Shown: positions 1 through 8,537 of the stretch, piece by piece
How the letters are laid out: every line of letters begins with the position of its first letter
Numbering within the stretch: position 1 is the stretch's first letter
From: Allomyces macrogynus ATCC 38327
Lineage: Eukaryota > Blastocladiomycota > Blastocladiomycetes > Blastocladiales > Blastocladiaceae
Direction of reading: 5' to 3'
Assembly: GCA_000151295.1 (NCBI GenBank)
Contig: GG745378.1
Span: forward strand, 309,656 to 324,279
DNA: 14,624 bases
Position numbers and translations under genes: made by a program
Notes under the pieces: model-generated
What the model saw: the letters and a program-made list of their open reading frames with translations, nothing else
What the model was told of the DNA's origin: nothing
Database searches by the model: none

Positions 1-2
1 TC

Positions 3-701
3 GCGACCGACCCCGTCACGGGCGAATGGACCTGTCCGACCCCCGTGTGCGGGCAACGCAACCCGCCGGGACGCGGCCGGTGCCTGCGGTGCGGCGCCGC
101 CATGGGCGCTGCTGCCGCAGCCGCTGTCGCTGCGCTCGCGGCGTATCGCACAAGCCCGGACCCGCCGCCGGGGATCTGGGACGATTCGGCGTGGGCGAGG
201 TACGCGTTGCATGCTGCGGCGATGGATAGGGGTGTACACGCGCCGGCGGCCCCGCGCGCGAGTCTCCGTTTGACTGTTTGAATGGACCCTCTGCAGACGG
301 CATGGGCCGCAGCATTTCCGCTCTCGCGGCGAGCAGCCATGGCGAGCGAGGCCGCGCTCGACTCGCTGTCGACAACCGCGACCACATCTTTGCCCTCTGC
401 GGAGGCGCCAGACGCACCGGGGATCGACGCTATGGCGGGCCAATTTCCAACGGCGCGCAGGCGCGCCAGCCCGAAATCCACACCGGCGCCGCGGTCGACC
501 CCCGACTATACGCCTTACACGCTGACCGAGGTACATCAATTCGTTTTTTCCATCTCGAATCTCGAGGAGCGCCTGCGTGCCCGCGTGTTGGATCCGGCGG
601 TTTACCGCGCAGATCGCAATTGGCCACGTCTGAAAATCGCGTTGGGCGAACACGGCTGTCATGCACGCACGGCGAACCACCAGATCACGGCGGCAACATA
701 G
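3..701 (+). CDS. RanBP2-type zinc finger protein, 3' part (5' end outside window)
   Basis: Seen: the frame open from base 3 contains a perfect RanBP2-type zinc finger at 27-92, W-x-C-x4-C-x3-N-x6-C-x2-C. Such fingers bind ubiquitin, RanGDP or single-stranded RNA, depending on the protein. The frame meets TGA at 279-281, but 234-296 has the features of a 63-base phase-0 intron (donor GTACAC, acceptor CTCTGCAG) whose removal deletes the stop and keeps the frame. The joined frame continues through a Ser/Pro/Ala-rich stretch and a more ordered segment (about 510-650, with FSISNLEERLRARVLD) to TAG at 699-701. The residue that stacks on RNA bases in ZRANB2-type fingers is replaced by proline, so RNA binding is not implied. 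Alternatives: the gene ends at TGA 281 and a second gene starts at ATG 282, or the frame is spliced onward into the zinc finger exon at 943. The family beyond the finger is not recognised. Confidence 0.45.
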
Positions 702-942
702 CGTGGTGCGGGGTGGGGTGGGGTGGTCGCCGCCGGGCGTTCGCCCCAGTTCGTCGCCACCGCACCTTTGCAACGCGTCGCGGGGGAGGCGGCTGGGCAG
801 GCGAGCGGTGCCGCCTGTACCTGCCAAATCGCCGTCCTCTGGTCATCAAAGAGCAGGCACACGCCGACTGCCGTGAATCCCCCGTTGATCAAAGAGAACT
901 GACCGACCGTGACTGTCCCCCGTTTCAATGCACTTGTTTCCA
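702..942 (+). other. Unresolved stretch: intergenic, or intron(s) leading into the next exon
   Basis: No convincing exon on either strand. It ends in a very good acceptor: CTGAC at 899-903 as a candidate branch site, then a pyrimidine-rich run and TTGTTTCCAG ending at 942. A GTGAAT at 873 would be a donor for a 70-base intron. If that is right, part of 702-872 is an exon, but no frame there shows a recognisable domain. Confidence 0.3.
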
Positions 943-2570
943 GGAGGACATCCACCTCGGCCTCTCGCACTCGTTTGGCACCGTCAAGCCCTTTGTCTGC
1001 CAGGGCTGCTCGCGCCGCTGGAAGGCGCGGTCCGGGTTCCTCTCGCACCTCGACGCTGGTTGCCCGCGGCCCTACGCCGCCAAGGTCGCGCGCGGGTTTG
1101 TGCATCCGGCGCTGGCCGGCGCGAACCGCGCACCCAAGCGGCTCCGTCGCGCTCCGTCTGTGCAGGAGTCAGACGACCAGGAGTCAGACGACCAGGTGCC
1201 GGCCGCGACACCGCTTCCCGTTGACAACGTCGTGACGGCACCTGCTTTGTCGGCTGTCGTTGGAGATGCGACCAAGACGGAGCCGCCGTCGCCGGTGACC
1301 GAGCAGGTGCCAATGGACCAGTACTACGACGACTATGACGATGGTGTGGAGAGCGACAGCGAAGCTACAGAGCCTGAGTTGGTCAGACGGCACCCAGCTC
1401 CACCTTCGCCGTCGTTCACGTCGTCGCCTCCTCCTACCTCGCCACAGCTGCTTTCCGCGGCGTGGGGCCAGGCGCCGGCTGATGCCGCTGCCGAGCGCGC
1501 GTCGACGCCAACGTCCAGCCCAGCCCGAACCTCGCTGCCCTTCATTTGTGTTGCGACCTTGAGCCCGCCGCGCTCGCCGCTCTCAGTGTTTCTTGACGAC
1601 AAGGAAAACATCCCGCCCGTGCCCTGGACCCCCCCGGCGCCGCTCCCGCCCGTGCTCCTGCCGTCGGCGCATATGACCGTCTTGGATCAGTCGGGTCTGC
1701 CGTCACCCCGGTTCGAGGAACCGCTGGAAGCTCTGCGCGATGCGGCGCTCGTGGTCTCCACCGAACGCGACGAGCAAGACGAAGACGTCGAAGACCACGC
1801 GCTCGTGGGCCAACTGTTTTCGGGTGTCGGCGCATTTGGATTTGGCGATCCGCTCGGCTCCCCTCCTGTCGCGATGCTGCGCCGTGCTGCCAAGCGCGCG
1901 CGCACGCAGCAGGCGACGCCGTTCGAAGAACCCAAGCGCATGCGGCAGCATGCCCCACCGACGCTCCCGATCCCGCCTCGTGCTACGACCGCCGTGGCCT
2001 CGCCCATGTGGACGCCGTTGCCGCAGACCACGTCGTTTACCGCCGCGGCGCAGCTCTCATCGCCCGCAAGTTCGACGCCCGATCTCGTCGACTTTGACAC
2101 ACTCTCGTCTTCGTCGTCATGGAGCGACGACACGAGCGGTTCGGGCACGCCAACGACCACGTCCTACTCGGGGACGCCCATTGTCGGGTATCTGATGTTG
2201 CCGGCGCCAACGCCCACCTACCCGTCTCCGTTTTTGCAGGCCGTGGCGCGGCTCTCGAGCGGGTCGCCGCCCGTCGACCCGCGGCTCGTCTCGACGCGCA
2301 CAGGTGCCACGGCGGTGGAGAAGATGCCTTGCGGGTTCCCGGTTCCGACGTGGGCGCACGCGACGCGGTTTGGGCCGGTCGCGAGTGTGGGGGCAGGGTA
2401 TGCTGTCGCGTCGGCCGCTGGTCCGCTTCAGGGCCCGCAGGATACGTCGGCGTCGTGGGATGAAACGTTTGATGGTACGCGTTCATTGTTCCGTGCTACA
2501 TCTTTGATTGCCCGGCTGATGATTCCTCAACTGGTCACAATTGCTGCTAGGTCTCGTGTCGCTCGAATGA
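943..2570 (+). CDS. C2HC zinc finger, Ser/Pro-rich putative cell-cycle regulator with KEN box
   Basis: Seen: frame 2 from the acceptor at 942 opens with KPFVCQGCSRRW and continues to a C-x2-C-x12-H-x4-C finger (about 993-1062). This resembles the last, atypical finger of fungal C2H2 regulators of the Ace2/Swi5/Klf1 type. A long disordered region follows: acidic patches (about 1312-1375 and 1755-1800), many S/T-P sites, a KEN box in DDKENIPP at 1595-1618 matching KENxxP, and a basic LRRAAKRAR at about 1876-1902 that could be a nuclear signal. No in-frame ATG precedes the finger after about base 305, so a 5' exon is missing from this model. At the 3' end, 2475-2550 looks like a 76-base intron (donor GTACGC, acceptor GCTGCTAG) that would give a short end LVSLE and TGA at 2568-2570. 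Without it the frame runs to 2905 through pyrimidine-rich, UTR-like sequence. Function as a transcription factor degraded by APC/C is inference. Confidence 0.5.
1163..1195 (+). repeat. 15-bp tandem duplication inside the zinc finger gene
   Basis: CAGGAGTCAGACGAC occurs twice back to back (1163-1177, 1178-1192), followed by CAG. It encodes QESDD twice, keeps the frame and adds an acidic patch just after the finger. Confidence 0.95.
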
Positions 2571-3132
2571 TTCTTACTCGTTGTCTGCATGCACCGCTGT
2601 CGCCCAACGACCGCACGCCTTTCCTGTCTATGCACACTATTGTCTCATGGCCCCACCTTGAACATATCTCGCGCCTTTTCCTTTCGACGCGGCGGGCATC
2701 GTACCTTCGCTGCCCAGCATGCTTGCTGCTCGAGTCCATCCAGCTGCCTCCATCTGTTCCCCTTGACTTCACTTTGCATTTATGTTTGTCCTCTGCGCGC
2801 TCGTCCGTATTTAGCTTCCATTGCGCGTTTTTCCTCTCTCCTTGTCGCTGCCCGTTTTTGATGGATATTTTTTCTTCTCTCTTCCGATCGCGATTCCGGG
2901 CCTAGCAACCCCATCAGCGAAAAGACACTGTAGCTTCCTGATTCTTTCTGTCGTCGACCAGGGCAATTGATCTTTTTCTTGAACATACTTCATCAGAGCG
3001 GAAGCACATCTTGATGTTTCCACGACGGCCTGGAAAGCAACGAGTAGATGTACGGAAAATCCAGGTCTGTACAACCCAAGTTGCTTATTTATTGTACCTT
3101 CTGCAAGGTCGCCAAACGTACTCCGATCAAAT
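2571..3132. other. Convergent 3' intergenic region
   Basis: This lies between the 3' end of the zinc finger gene (plus) and the 3' end of glutathione synthetase (minus). It is pyrimidine-rich on the plus strand, especially 2680-2890, as expected for untranslated sequence. If the zinc finger gene is not spliced at 2475, its frame would extend to 2905. No RNA gene or repeat is seen. Confidence 0.5.
3088..3093 (-). promoter_or_regulatory. Polyadenylation signal AATAAA of the glutathione synthetase gene
   Basis: TTTATT on the plus strand reads AATAAA on the minus strand, about 40 bases after the stop codon of glutathione synthetase, inside a local AT-rich patch. Position and strand fit a 3'-end signal. 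Confidence 0.55.
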
Positions 3133-4699
3133 CTAAAACAACAACGGGCTGTCCAAGACGGCAAAGCCGGCCGCGACCCCACCCTCATTCGTACTCGAGG
3201 CCTTGGTCCGCAACAGGTGCCCGCCCGCCTCATTGATCACTTCCTTGTCCCCGACCGCGACCCAAATTCCATACACCCCAAGCTCCGAAACCACTTCGGC
3301 CTCGACGTCCTTGCCGTCCCGCACGAGCACGTTCTTGAGCGGCGGCGGACGAATCAAGTCCATCAAAATATACGCGGCCCGTTCCCGCGCAGGCATGGCC
3401 TTGAGAACGCGCGGAATGTCGTCGCCGTAGTAGTTGTGCCCCCCACCTTCACGCTGCGGCTTGAGCACGTACCGCGCCGGGTTGGCCAGGGCGCGCGTGT
3501 ACGCCGCGTCACCGTCGGGAGTGCCCGCGGTCAGCGGGTACAGACCCGTAAAGCACTGGCGCAAGTCGGCAGCCGTCGTCTTGTCGACAAACCCCTCGAG
3601 CATACCCGGTGCCGCGAGGACTTGCTGCACCTTCTTGGCGCCGGCCAGTTGCTGCGCGACCGTTGGGCACTGGACCGCCCACGACCGGTCGAGCATCGCG
3701 CGAGCCGCCCACTCGGTCTCGGTCGGGTAGTCGCCCGGACCATAACCCGCGCGGTAGTAGACGACGGCGACTTCCGCGCGGCCCGCGAGCGTATCGATAA
3801 ACAGGCGGCGGTCCTTGTCCAACTGCGTGCCATCGTGCAGTTCGGCCAAAGTGCGGCGCACGAGCTTGATCCCAAACGAATCGATCAATTCGTACTCGAG
3901 CCACCGCTGATCAAACGCATTGCGCTCGCCCGGTTGCACGACCATGACAATCACGGCGTCATTACGGCCGTACTGCATGTGCGCCTCGGCCAAGCCGCGC
4001 GCAATCGACTGCATGGCGCGGTTGTCGGGGAGCGCCGACGCGTTGATATCGTGCGTCGCCGGGTTCTGGCGCTGGTTGTAAAAGTCGGTCTTGGAGAGAA
4101 GGTACCGGTGCAGTTCGGCCGTACGCGTTGACAGGCACCCAAAGGACGACGCGATCGTGTTGAGCTCGACCTGGTGAATCGCAAAGTCGCCGGCGGGCAG
4201 TTTCGTGCGTGGGTCAATGTCGCGGTGCAGGAGGTAATCAGACCGGTAGACGCCGAGCGTGATGGGCTGGACTTGGTCTTTCGTGGCGCGCTTCGCGAGG
4301 TAGATTTGGTAGAGGCGGTGCGTGAAGGGGTCGACGTCGCCGATTCTGTAGTTGGATTTGTCAAGGACGATCAGCTCCCAGGACGCGTCAACGACGATCA
4401 GAGCGGCCGTACTCGTCCATGATCGCGCGCAAAAACTGGTCGTCTTGGGTCACGGCGTGCACGAGCCGGTTGAACGCTGGCGCCAAGTCGCGCGCGCGCG
4501 TAAAGCACGACCGCGGGAAAGGGGACGGGAACAGGGCAAACGGCGCGTGCACGACACTCGACGTGGGCGTGGTCGCGGACCGAATGACGAGGCCGTGTGC
4601 CAGGGCCCAGTCGACGGCCTGGTCGCGCAGGGCGGCCGATTGAGTGGCCTGCAAGGCCGGTGGGTACGGCGGCACGTCGGCTTGAGGTTGGGCGGACAT
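3133..4699 (-). CDS. GSS: Glutathione synthetase (eukaryotic type)
   Basis: Catalyses the ATP-dependent joining of gamma-glutamylcysteine and glycine, the second step of glutathione synthesis, in the cytosol. Seen: exon 1 is 4413-4699, with HAPFALFPSPFPR typical of the family N-terminus. Exon 2 is 3133-4345. They are separated by a 67-base intron (donor GTACGG, branch CTTGAC, acceptor CTACAG) that restores AIMDEIGDVDPFTHRLYQIY. The product is 499 residues, close to yeast (491) and human (474). Further family blocks are GVYRSDYLLH, VELNTIASSFGCLSTR, the ATP-binding glycine triad in LKPQREGGGHNYYG at about residues 390-403, SELGVYG, and the C-terminal substrate loop EGGVAAGFAVLDSP at about 483-496. 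The start at 4699 is the only ATG giving a family-sized N-terminus. All expected motifs are intact, so it should be functional. It is one of two adjacent minus-strand genes. Confidence 0.96.
4346..4412 (-). other. Intron of glutathione synthetase, 67 bases
   Basis: Donor GTACGGCC, candidate branch CCTTGAC and acceptor AACTACAG on the minus strand. Removal shifts the frame by one and joins the two conserved halves of the protein, which cannot be read in one frame otherwise. Confidence 0.93.
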
Positions 4700-4886
4700 G
4701 GAGGGACGCGTGGCGTGCGTGCGGATCAGCGGTACTTGGCGGCGAGTTGCAATCAGGGCACGTTGAGCTTGGCAGCAAGTCGCGGTGCGCGCAGCTGCGT
4801 GAAGGCGCGCGAGAGAGGTGAAGCAGGAGCGGGTCGTCAGCTTGGGACTTGCACGGTATCGTTGTTTGCCGACAGCGCGCTGCTGG

Positions 4887-4897
4887 ATATTTAATAT
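4887..4897 (-). promoter_or_regulatory. TATA-like element upstream of glutathione synthetase
   Basis: ATATTAAATAT on the minus strand, 188 bases before the start codon, is the only AT-rich island in an otherwise GC-rich upstream region. The distance is long for a TATA box unless the 5' UTR is long. Confidence 0.3.
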
Positions 4898-4964
4898 GAT
4901 GTGACCGCCGTCGCGGTCGGCGCTCGACAGGGCAGCGTCGCGAGAATGGCGGCGCGACGGGCGG

Positions 4965-5043
4965 GTCAGCGCCAGGGTACTCTTCGGCGCGTGTCAGCGC
5001 TCGTGTCAGCGTACTTTCGCGCCGCACGTGCGCTTGGTCAGCG
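4965..5043 (+). repeat. Cluster of four GTCAGCG heptamers
   Basis: Exact copies start at 4965, 4993, 5005 and 5037, all in the same orientation, with a near copy TTCAGCG just downstream. No regulator is assigned. Confidence 0.6.
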
Positions 5044-5045
5044 TG

Positions 5046-5076
5046 GTCTCGCGCCACCATGGCCATGGCGCGAGAC
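5046..5076. repeat. 10-bp perfect inverted repeat with 11-base spacer
   Basis: GTCTCGCGCC at 5046-5055 and GGCGCGAGAC at 5067-5076. The spacer holds a CCATGG directly followed by a second CCATGG, so the whole block is almost a 31-base palindrome. Confidence 0.85.
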
Positions 5077-5269
5077 AGCGTGAGTTCAGCGCTGCCAGTG
5101 CGTCAGACTTGGCTGTGGAGGCTCAATGGGTTGAAGCTGCGAAAGTGCGCAGTCAACGGCACGAAAGAACGAGAAATGGATTGACGATATTGCATGTGCT
5201 CAGGCGCGTCTAGCGCGCCAAGTGACGCGCGTACTCGTAGGCAAACGGTTAAGCGTGCTTCCTGCCTCG

Positions 5270-5923
5270 TTACTCGGGCCGACCCTGCAAAGCAATGCAA
5301 CTGTCAGCAAAAGAGTCCACGTTGCCGCTCGGACGAGAAATCGCGACTTACCGCAAACGCCATGGTCCACGTGTGGCCAGCCGGGTCGATGGCGGGCCCA
5401 ACAGGCGGGAAGACGCGTGCGCCGTCAGTCTCGCCCTTGAACTTGACGAGCACGGCGTGGCCGTTGGCAAGCATGGGTTTGACAATGGTCCAGGTCTGGA
5501 CCGAGTCGCCGTGGCGCAGCACCAAGGTCTTGTCGTCGTTGTCGTAGGTCCAGTTGATGGCGATTTCGGGCGGCGGGCACGGTTCGCGGAAGCACATGAC
5601 GGTGGAGGAGACCGAGCCGTGGCCGCTTTGGTCGAGCGTCAGGTAGTGCAGCGGGTCGAGCTGGTAGGTGGCCGGCACGACAAGCGGGCCGGCGTGGTTG
5701 GTGGTGGGTTCTGGTCGTGATGTTATTGAGCGCGGGACATTGGCGTCAATGTTGGGATCGAGCAATTCGATCCAGAGCGCGTTTTGCGAGGCGATAGGCA
5801 AATACCAGCGTGGGCCGCGCCAGCCATCGACATGAGCAAGACTGCGAGCAGGGTGACGACCAGCGTGATGGCGGCCAGGCCACGGCGACCGTGCGGCTGG
5901 TCGAGGCGGGCCATCGCGGGCAT
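5270..5923 (-). CDS. Small secreted protein of unknown family (three exons)
   Basis: Seen: exon 1 (5806-5923) encodes a 39-residue N-terminus with a basic start, a hydrophobic core LAAITLVVTLLAVLL and the cleavage context AGAAHA, a clear signal peptide. A 95-base intron (5711-5805, donor GTATTT, acceptor CGACCAG) leads to exon 2 (5352-5710). Intron 2 (5285-5351, 67 bases) has the best splice signals in the window: donor GTAAGT, branch TGCTGAC, acceptor CTTTGCAG. Exon 3 adds GRPE and TAA at 5270-5272. The product is 163 residues, about 124 after cleavage. The mature part has one closely spaced cysteine pair (CFREPC), one N-glycosylation sequon (NWT), and alternating hydrophobic residues suggesting beta strands. 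An upstream in-frame ATG at 6091 would bury the signal peptide, so 5923 (or 5914) is preferred. I do not recognise the family; an extracellular or cell-surface role is inferred only from the signal peptide. Confidence 0.62.
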
Positions 5924-6239
5924 GGCGGCCGGGTTCGAACTGTGGACGTGGATTCGGCACGGTTGGATGTGCTTGCGGGCACTGGGCGCGGCGGCGTGGT
6001 CGTGCAGCGCCAATCGCTGTTGGACATGACCTTCCCTCCCAACGCCGGCCGAAGGCGTCAGGCGAAAGCAAAGGAAGGCGGGGAAAGCCAAGCGAAAGCG
6101 GCGCGAAAGCGCATGGGCAGGGACAAGGTGTCACGTCTATCTGCGGCGCGTGCCTATGACGGCCAGGCAGCCGCCGCCTGCAAATGACCCATCAGCGACA
6201 GACACCGAGGCCGACGAGCGCACTCGCGCTCAACGATAG

Positions 6240-6242
<3 letters not shown>

Positions 6243-6271
<29 letters not shown>
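6243..6271 (+). repeat. CGA trinucleotide microsatellite
   Basis: Nine uninterrupted CGA units plus CG, in the upstream region of the AMPK beta gene. Confidence 0.95.
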
Positions 6272-6497
6272 CCGACGCCGTGCCCCCCAGCTGCCCGCGC
6301 CCGCCTGCAACCTTTCGCATCGCCGTGCGCGCACCCGCCGCGCACCGCGACGCCGCCGATCGACCCGCAGCGCACCTGCGCCCACTCCCCAGCCAACAAC
6401 AAACGACACGCCGCCCGCCGCCTGCCCGTCGCTTGCTGTTCACTCCAGTCCCGCGCCGCGCTGCCCGCCCGACCGTTGTGCGCGCTCGTGTCTTCAC

Positions 6498-6530
6498 GCT
6501 CGGTCGCTCGGTCGCTCGCTCGCTCGCTGC
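6498..6530 (+). repeat. Tetranucleotide repeat (GCTC/GGTC type)
   Basis: CGCTCGGT followed by repeated CGCT units, interrupted once by a second CGGT, in the probable 5' leader of the AMPK beta gene. Confidence 0.85.
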
Positions 6531-6740
6531 ATCAGTGCGCCTTCCGCCCGGTAAGCGCACCGGTATTTGTCCCTGCCACCACCACGCAGCGCAGCGCGGC
6601 TGATCCAAGTCCTGTGCAACTTCGCCCTCGCCTTGCCGCCTCGGCAGGCCCGCTCGCGCGCTCACCCACACGTTCGCGTCTACTCCTGCCCCCCGACCAC
6701 CATTGCCGCGGCCGCCCGCGGGTGCCTGGCGCGCTTGTCC

Positions 6741-8537
6741 ATGGGGAACACGCCCTCCACCCCGTCTGCCGTCGAACCGGCCCCGGGCACCTTTGATCAG
6801 GCCTTTGCTACCGCTGCCGCCGCCAACGCTGCTCGCCAAGACGCCTACGCGACCGACAGGACCGACAAGCCCGCGACTTCCTCAGCCGCACCCTCGTCGC
6901 CCGCTCGCGCCCGTCACGCGCACCAGCTCGCCACGCTCGAGCAGTCCCAGGACGCTCACCTCGGCGCGCGCCCGCCCGTCCCGCTCGTGCTCACCGGGAA
7001 ACCGGCCCCGACCGCCCCGATTGCGCTCCCGTCCCCTCGCAACGCCGCACACCACCAGTACGGTGGCGTGGGGTTCATGGACCGCGACCATGGCCATGCG
7101 CTCGCTGGCGCAGAGTCCACGGGCAAACCGTCACCCACGGCTCCGCATGGAGCTGCTGCCGCCCGGAACCCGGCTCTGTCGGCCGCCGTCGCTGCTGCCG
7201 CGGCCCAGTTTGGCAGTTCGCCCTTTGTCGGATCACCCCTCTCGTACGCGTCTTCGGTTGTTGGATCCGCGGCAGGCACTGCAGCGACAGCTGCACCCTC
7301 GGCGATTCATGGCACCTTGCCCAACGGCGACGTGGACCATCTCGTCGCTGATATGAACCAGCTCGACCTGCAAGCACGGCCACCGCACCAGCAACCGCCG
7401 CCGTCCTGGCTCGCGCCGCCCGAACTGCCCTCGGTCGAGGCCGATTTGGTGGCGCACAACACGGCCTCAGACACGAGCTCCTCGACGGGCCGCACGCCCA
7501 CGGCCATGGCACCGGAATCGGCGCTGACGGCTGCATTGCGCCAACAAGCACTGGCACCGTCTGATCCGCTCGCCGCCCGGCCCTCCAACGGCACCGCGCA
7601 CCACGCCACGACAGCTGGTTTTCCGGCCCCGATCCGCATCCCGTCCACAATCCAATTCATTGCCGATGCCTCGGCGGGTGGTACCAGCAACTCGGGCGAC
7701 TTTGTTGCGCCGTCGGCCGTCTACATTACCGGCTCGTTCAATAATTGGCAGACCAAGGTCCCGCTTCGTCGCGTCACCGGCGGCAACGCTGCTGCAAGCG
7801 CGCAGCAAGCCGTGTTTTCCGTGACGCTGCCACTCGCACCGGGCGTTTACCGGCTCAAGTTCATTGTCGATGACGAGTGGCGTTGTTGTCGCAGCTTGCC
7901 GACCGCGCAAGACGACGACGGCACGCTCGTCAACTATATCGAGGTTGCAGCACCGCCGGTGCCCGTGATACCGCCGCCCATGGGGGCTCGTGCGCGCGCA
8001 TCCACGGCACCTGACGTCCCCTTGGCCACGACGCTGCCCGCACCCATCTTGGCGCCTGTCCGGCCCTCTCCACCCGCCGAGTCGTCCATGGCACACAGCG
8101 TGCCGGCAAGTCGGACCGATCCGTGGGCAAATGGTGCGGCACCACTGTCCGAGTCACCTCCCGGATCATACTCGACCATTGTTCCAACACCACGCATGCT
8201 CTCCCGCCTCGCATCGGCGGGAGCTGCGGCCGCAGCGGCCGCAGCGTCAGGCACTTCCGTGCCAGTACCCGTTCTCGAGGACTTGGTCGACGACGACGGT
8301 ACCGACGTGGACGAGAACGCACCCGTGCTCGACCCGCCATCACTGCCCGTTCATTTGACCAAGGTCGTGCTCAACCAAGCGCGACCCGACGAGGAGGCCG
8401 TGCCCGTTCCGCCGCACGTTGTGCTCAACCATCTCTACGCGTGCAGTATCCGCGACGGCGTCATGGCCGTGGCCATCACGTCGCGGTACCGGAAAAAGCA
8501 TGTCACGACCGTGTATTACCGGCCCGTGTCGATTTGA
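6741..8537 (+). CDS. SIP2: AMP-activated protein kinase (SNF1 complex) beta subunit
   Basis: Scaffold of the heterotrimeric AMPK/SNF1 kinase, which senses energy and glucose status; it links the alpha and gamma subunits and directs localisation. Seen: the start at 6741 gives MGNTPSTPS, an N-myristoylation signal like that of AMPK beta1; the frame continues upstream, but no other ATG gives this. A CBM48 glycogen-binding domain lies at about residues 295-403, with VYITGSFNNW (N335, W336), VPLRR and VYRLKFIVDDEWR. The C-terminal interaction domain is at about 535-598, with LPVHLTKVVLN, PPHVVLNHLYACSIRDGVMA and the ending KHVTTVYYRPVSI. The product is 598 residues, against about 270 in human and about 415 in yeast; the excess is Ala/Pro/Ser-rich sequence before the CBM and between the two domains, including eight alanines at 495-502. 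No intron is needed. The yeast paralogue (SIP1, SIP2 or GAL83) cannot be chosen; the symbol is nominal. Confidence 0.96.
   Translation: MGNTPSTPSAVEPAPGTFDQAFATAAAANAARQDAYATDRTDKPATSSAAPSSPARARHAHQLATLEQSQDAHLGARPPVPLVLTGKPAPTAPIALPSPRNAAHHQYGGVGFMDRDHGHALAGAESTGKPSPTAPHGAAAARNPALSAAVAAAAAQFGSSPFVGSPLSYASSVVGSAAGTAATAAPSAIHGTLPNGDVDHLVADMNQLDLQARPPHQQPPPSWLAPPELPSVEADLVAHNTASDTSSSTGRTPTAMAPESALTAALRQQALAPSDPLAARPSNGTAHHATTAGFPAPIRIPSTIQFIADASAGGTSNSGDFVAPSAVYITGSFNNWQTKVPLRRVTGGNAAASAQQAVFSVTLPLAPGVYRLKFIVDDEWRCCRSLPTAQDDDGTLVNYIEVAAPPVPVIPPPMGARARASTAPDVPLATTLPAPILAPVRPSPPAESSMAHSVPASRTDPWANGAAPLSESPPGSYSTIVPTPRMLSRLASAGAAAAAAAASGTSVPVPVLEDLVDDDGTDVDENAPVLDPPSLPVHLTKVVLNQARPDEEAVPVPPHVVLNHLYACSIRDGVMAVAITSRYRKKHVTTVYYRPVSI

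Larger units (their letters stand above)
4700..5269. other. Upstream region of glutathione synthetase, downstream of the secreted-protein gene
   Basis: No gene seen. It should hold the promoter of glutathione synthetase (reading leftwards) and the 3' untranslated end of the gene at 5270-5923. It contains an AT-rich TATA-like island at 4887-4897, four copies of GTCAGCG between 4965 and 5043, and a 10-bp inverted repeat at 5046-5076, each listed separately. Confidence 0.5.
5924..6740. other. Divergent upstream region of the secreted-protein and AMPK beta genes
   Basis: No gene supported. It must hold the promoters and 5' untranslated regions of both genes. It carries two simple repeats (6243-6271 and 6498-6530). 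A 139-codon plus-strand frame over 6184-6603 consists of an aspartate run made by the microsatellite and low-complexity sequence, and is probably leader. A GTAAGC at 6551 could be the donor of an intron in the AMPK beta 5' UTR. Confidence 0.5.

Noticed and set aside
659..1105. Minus-strand frame with a protein-like stretch (GTVTVGQFSLINGGFTAV) followed by a GTACAG donor
   Set aside because: It lies antisense to the acceptor and zinc finger exon, has no recognisable domain, and its other half is low-complexity. It is worth a look only if RNA-seq shows antisense splicing.
278..2905. One 875-codon plus-strand frame over the whole first region
   Set aside because: Before base 943 its translation is Arg/Gly-rich shadow sequence of the frame carrying the RanBP2 finger, and it starts from TTG. 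Only the part from the acceptor at 942 looks coding, and the end after 2475 looks like intron plus 3' UTR.
3217..4131. 304-codon plus-strand frame
   Set aside because: It is the antisense shadow of glutathione synthetase exon 2, Arg/Val/His-rich and without motifs. Long antisense frames are common in GC-rich genes.
5304..6134. 276-codon minus-strand frame as a single-exon gene
   Set aside because: Its first half is Pro/Arg-rich shadow of the frame that encodes the signal peptide, and its last residues read into the GTAAGT intron. The three-exon model explains both.
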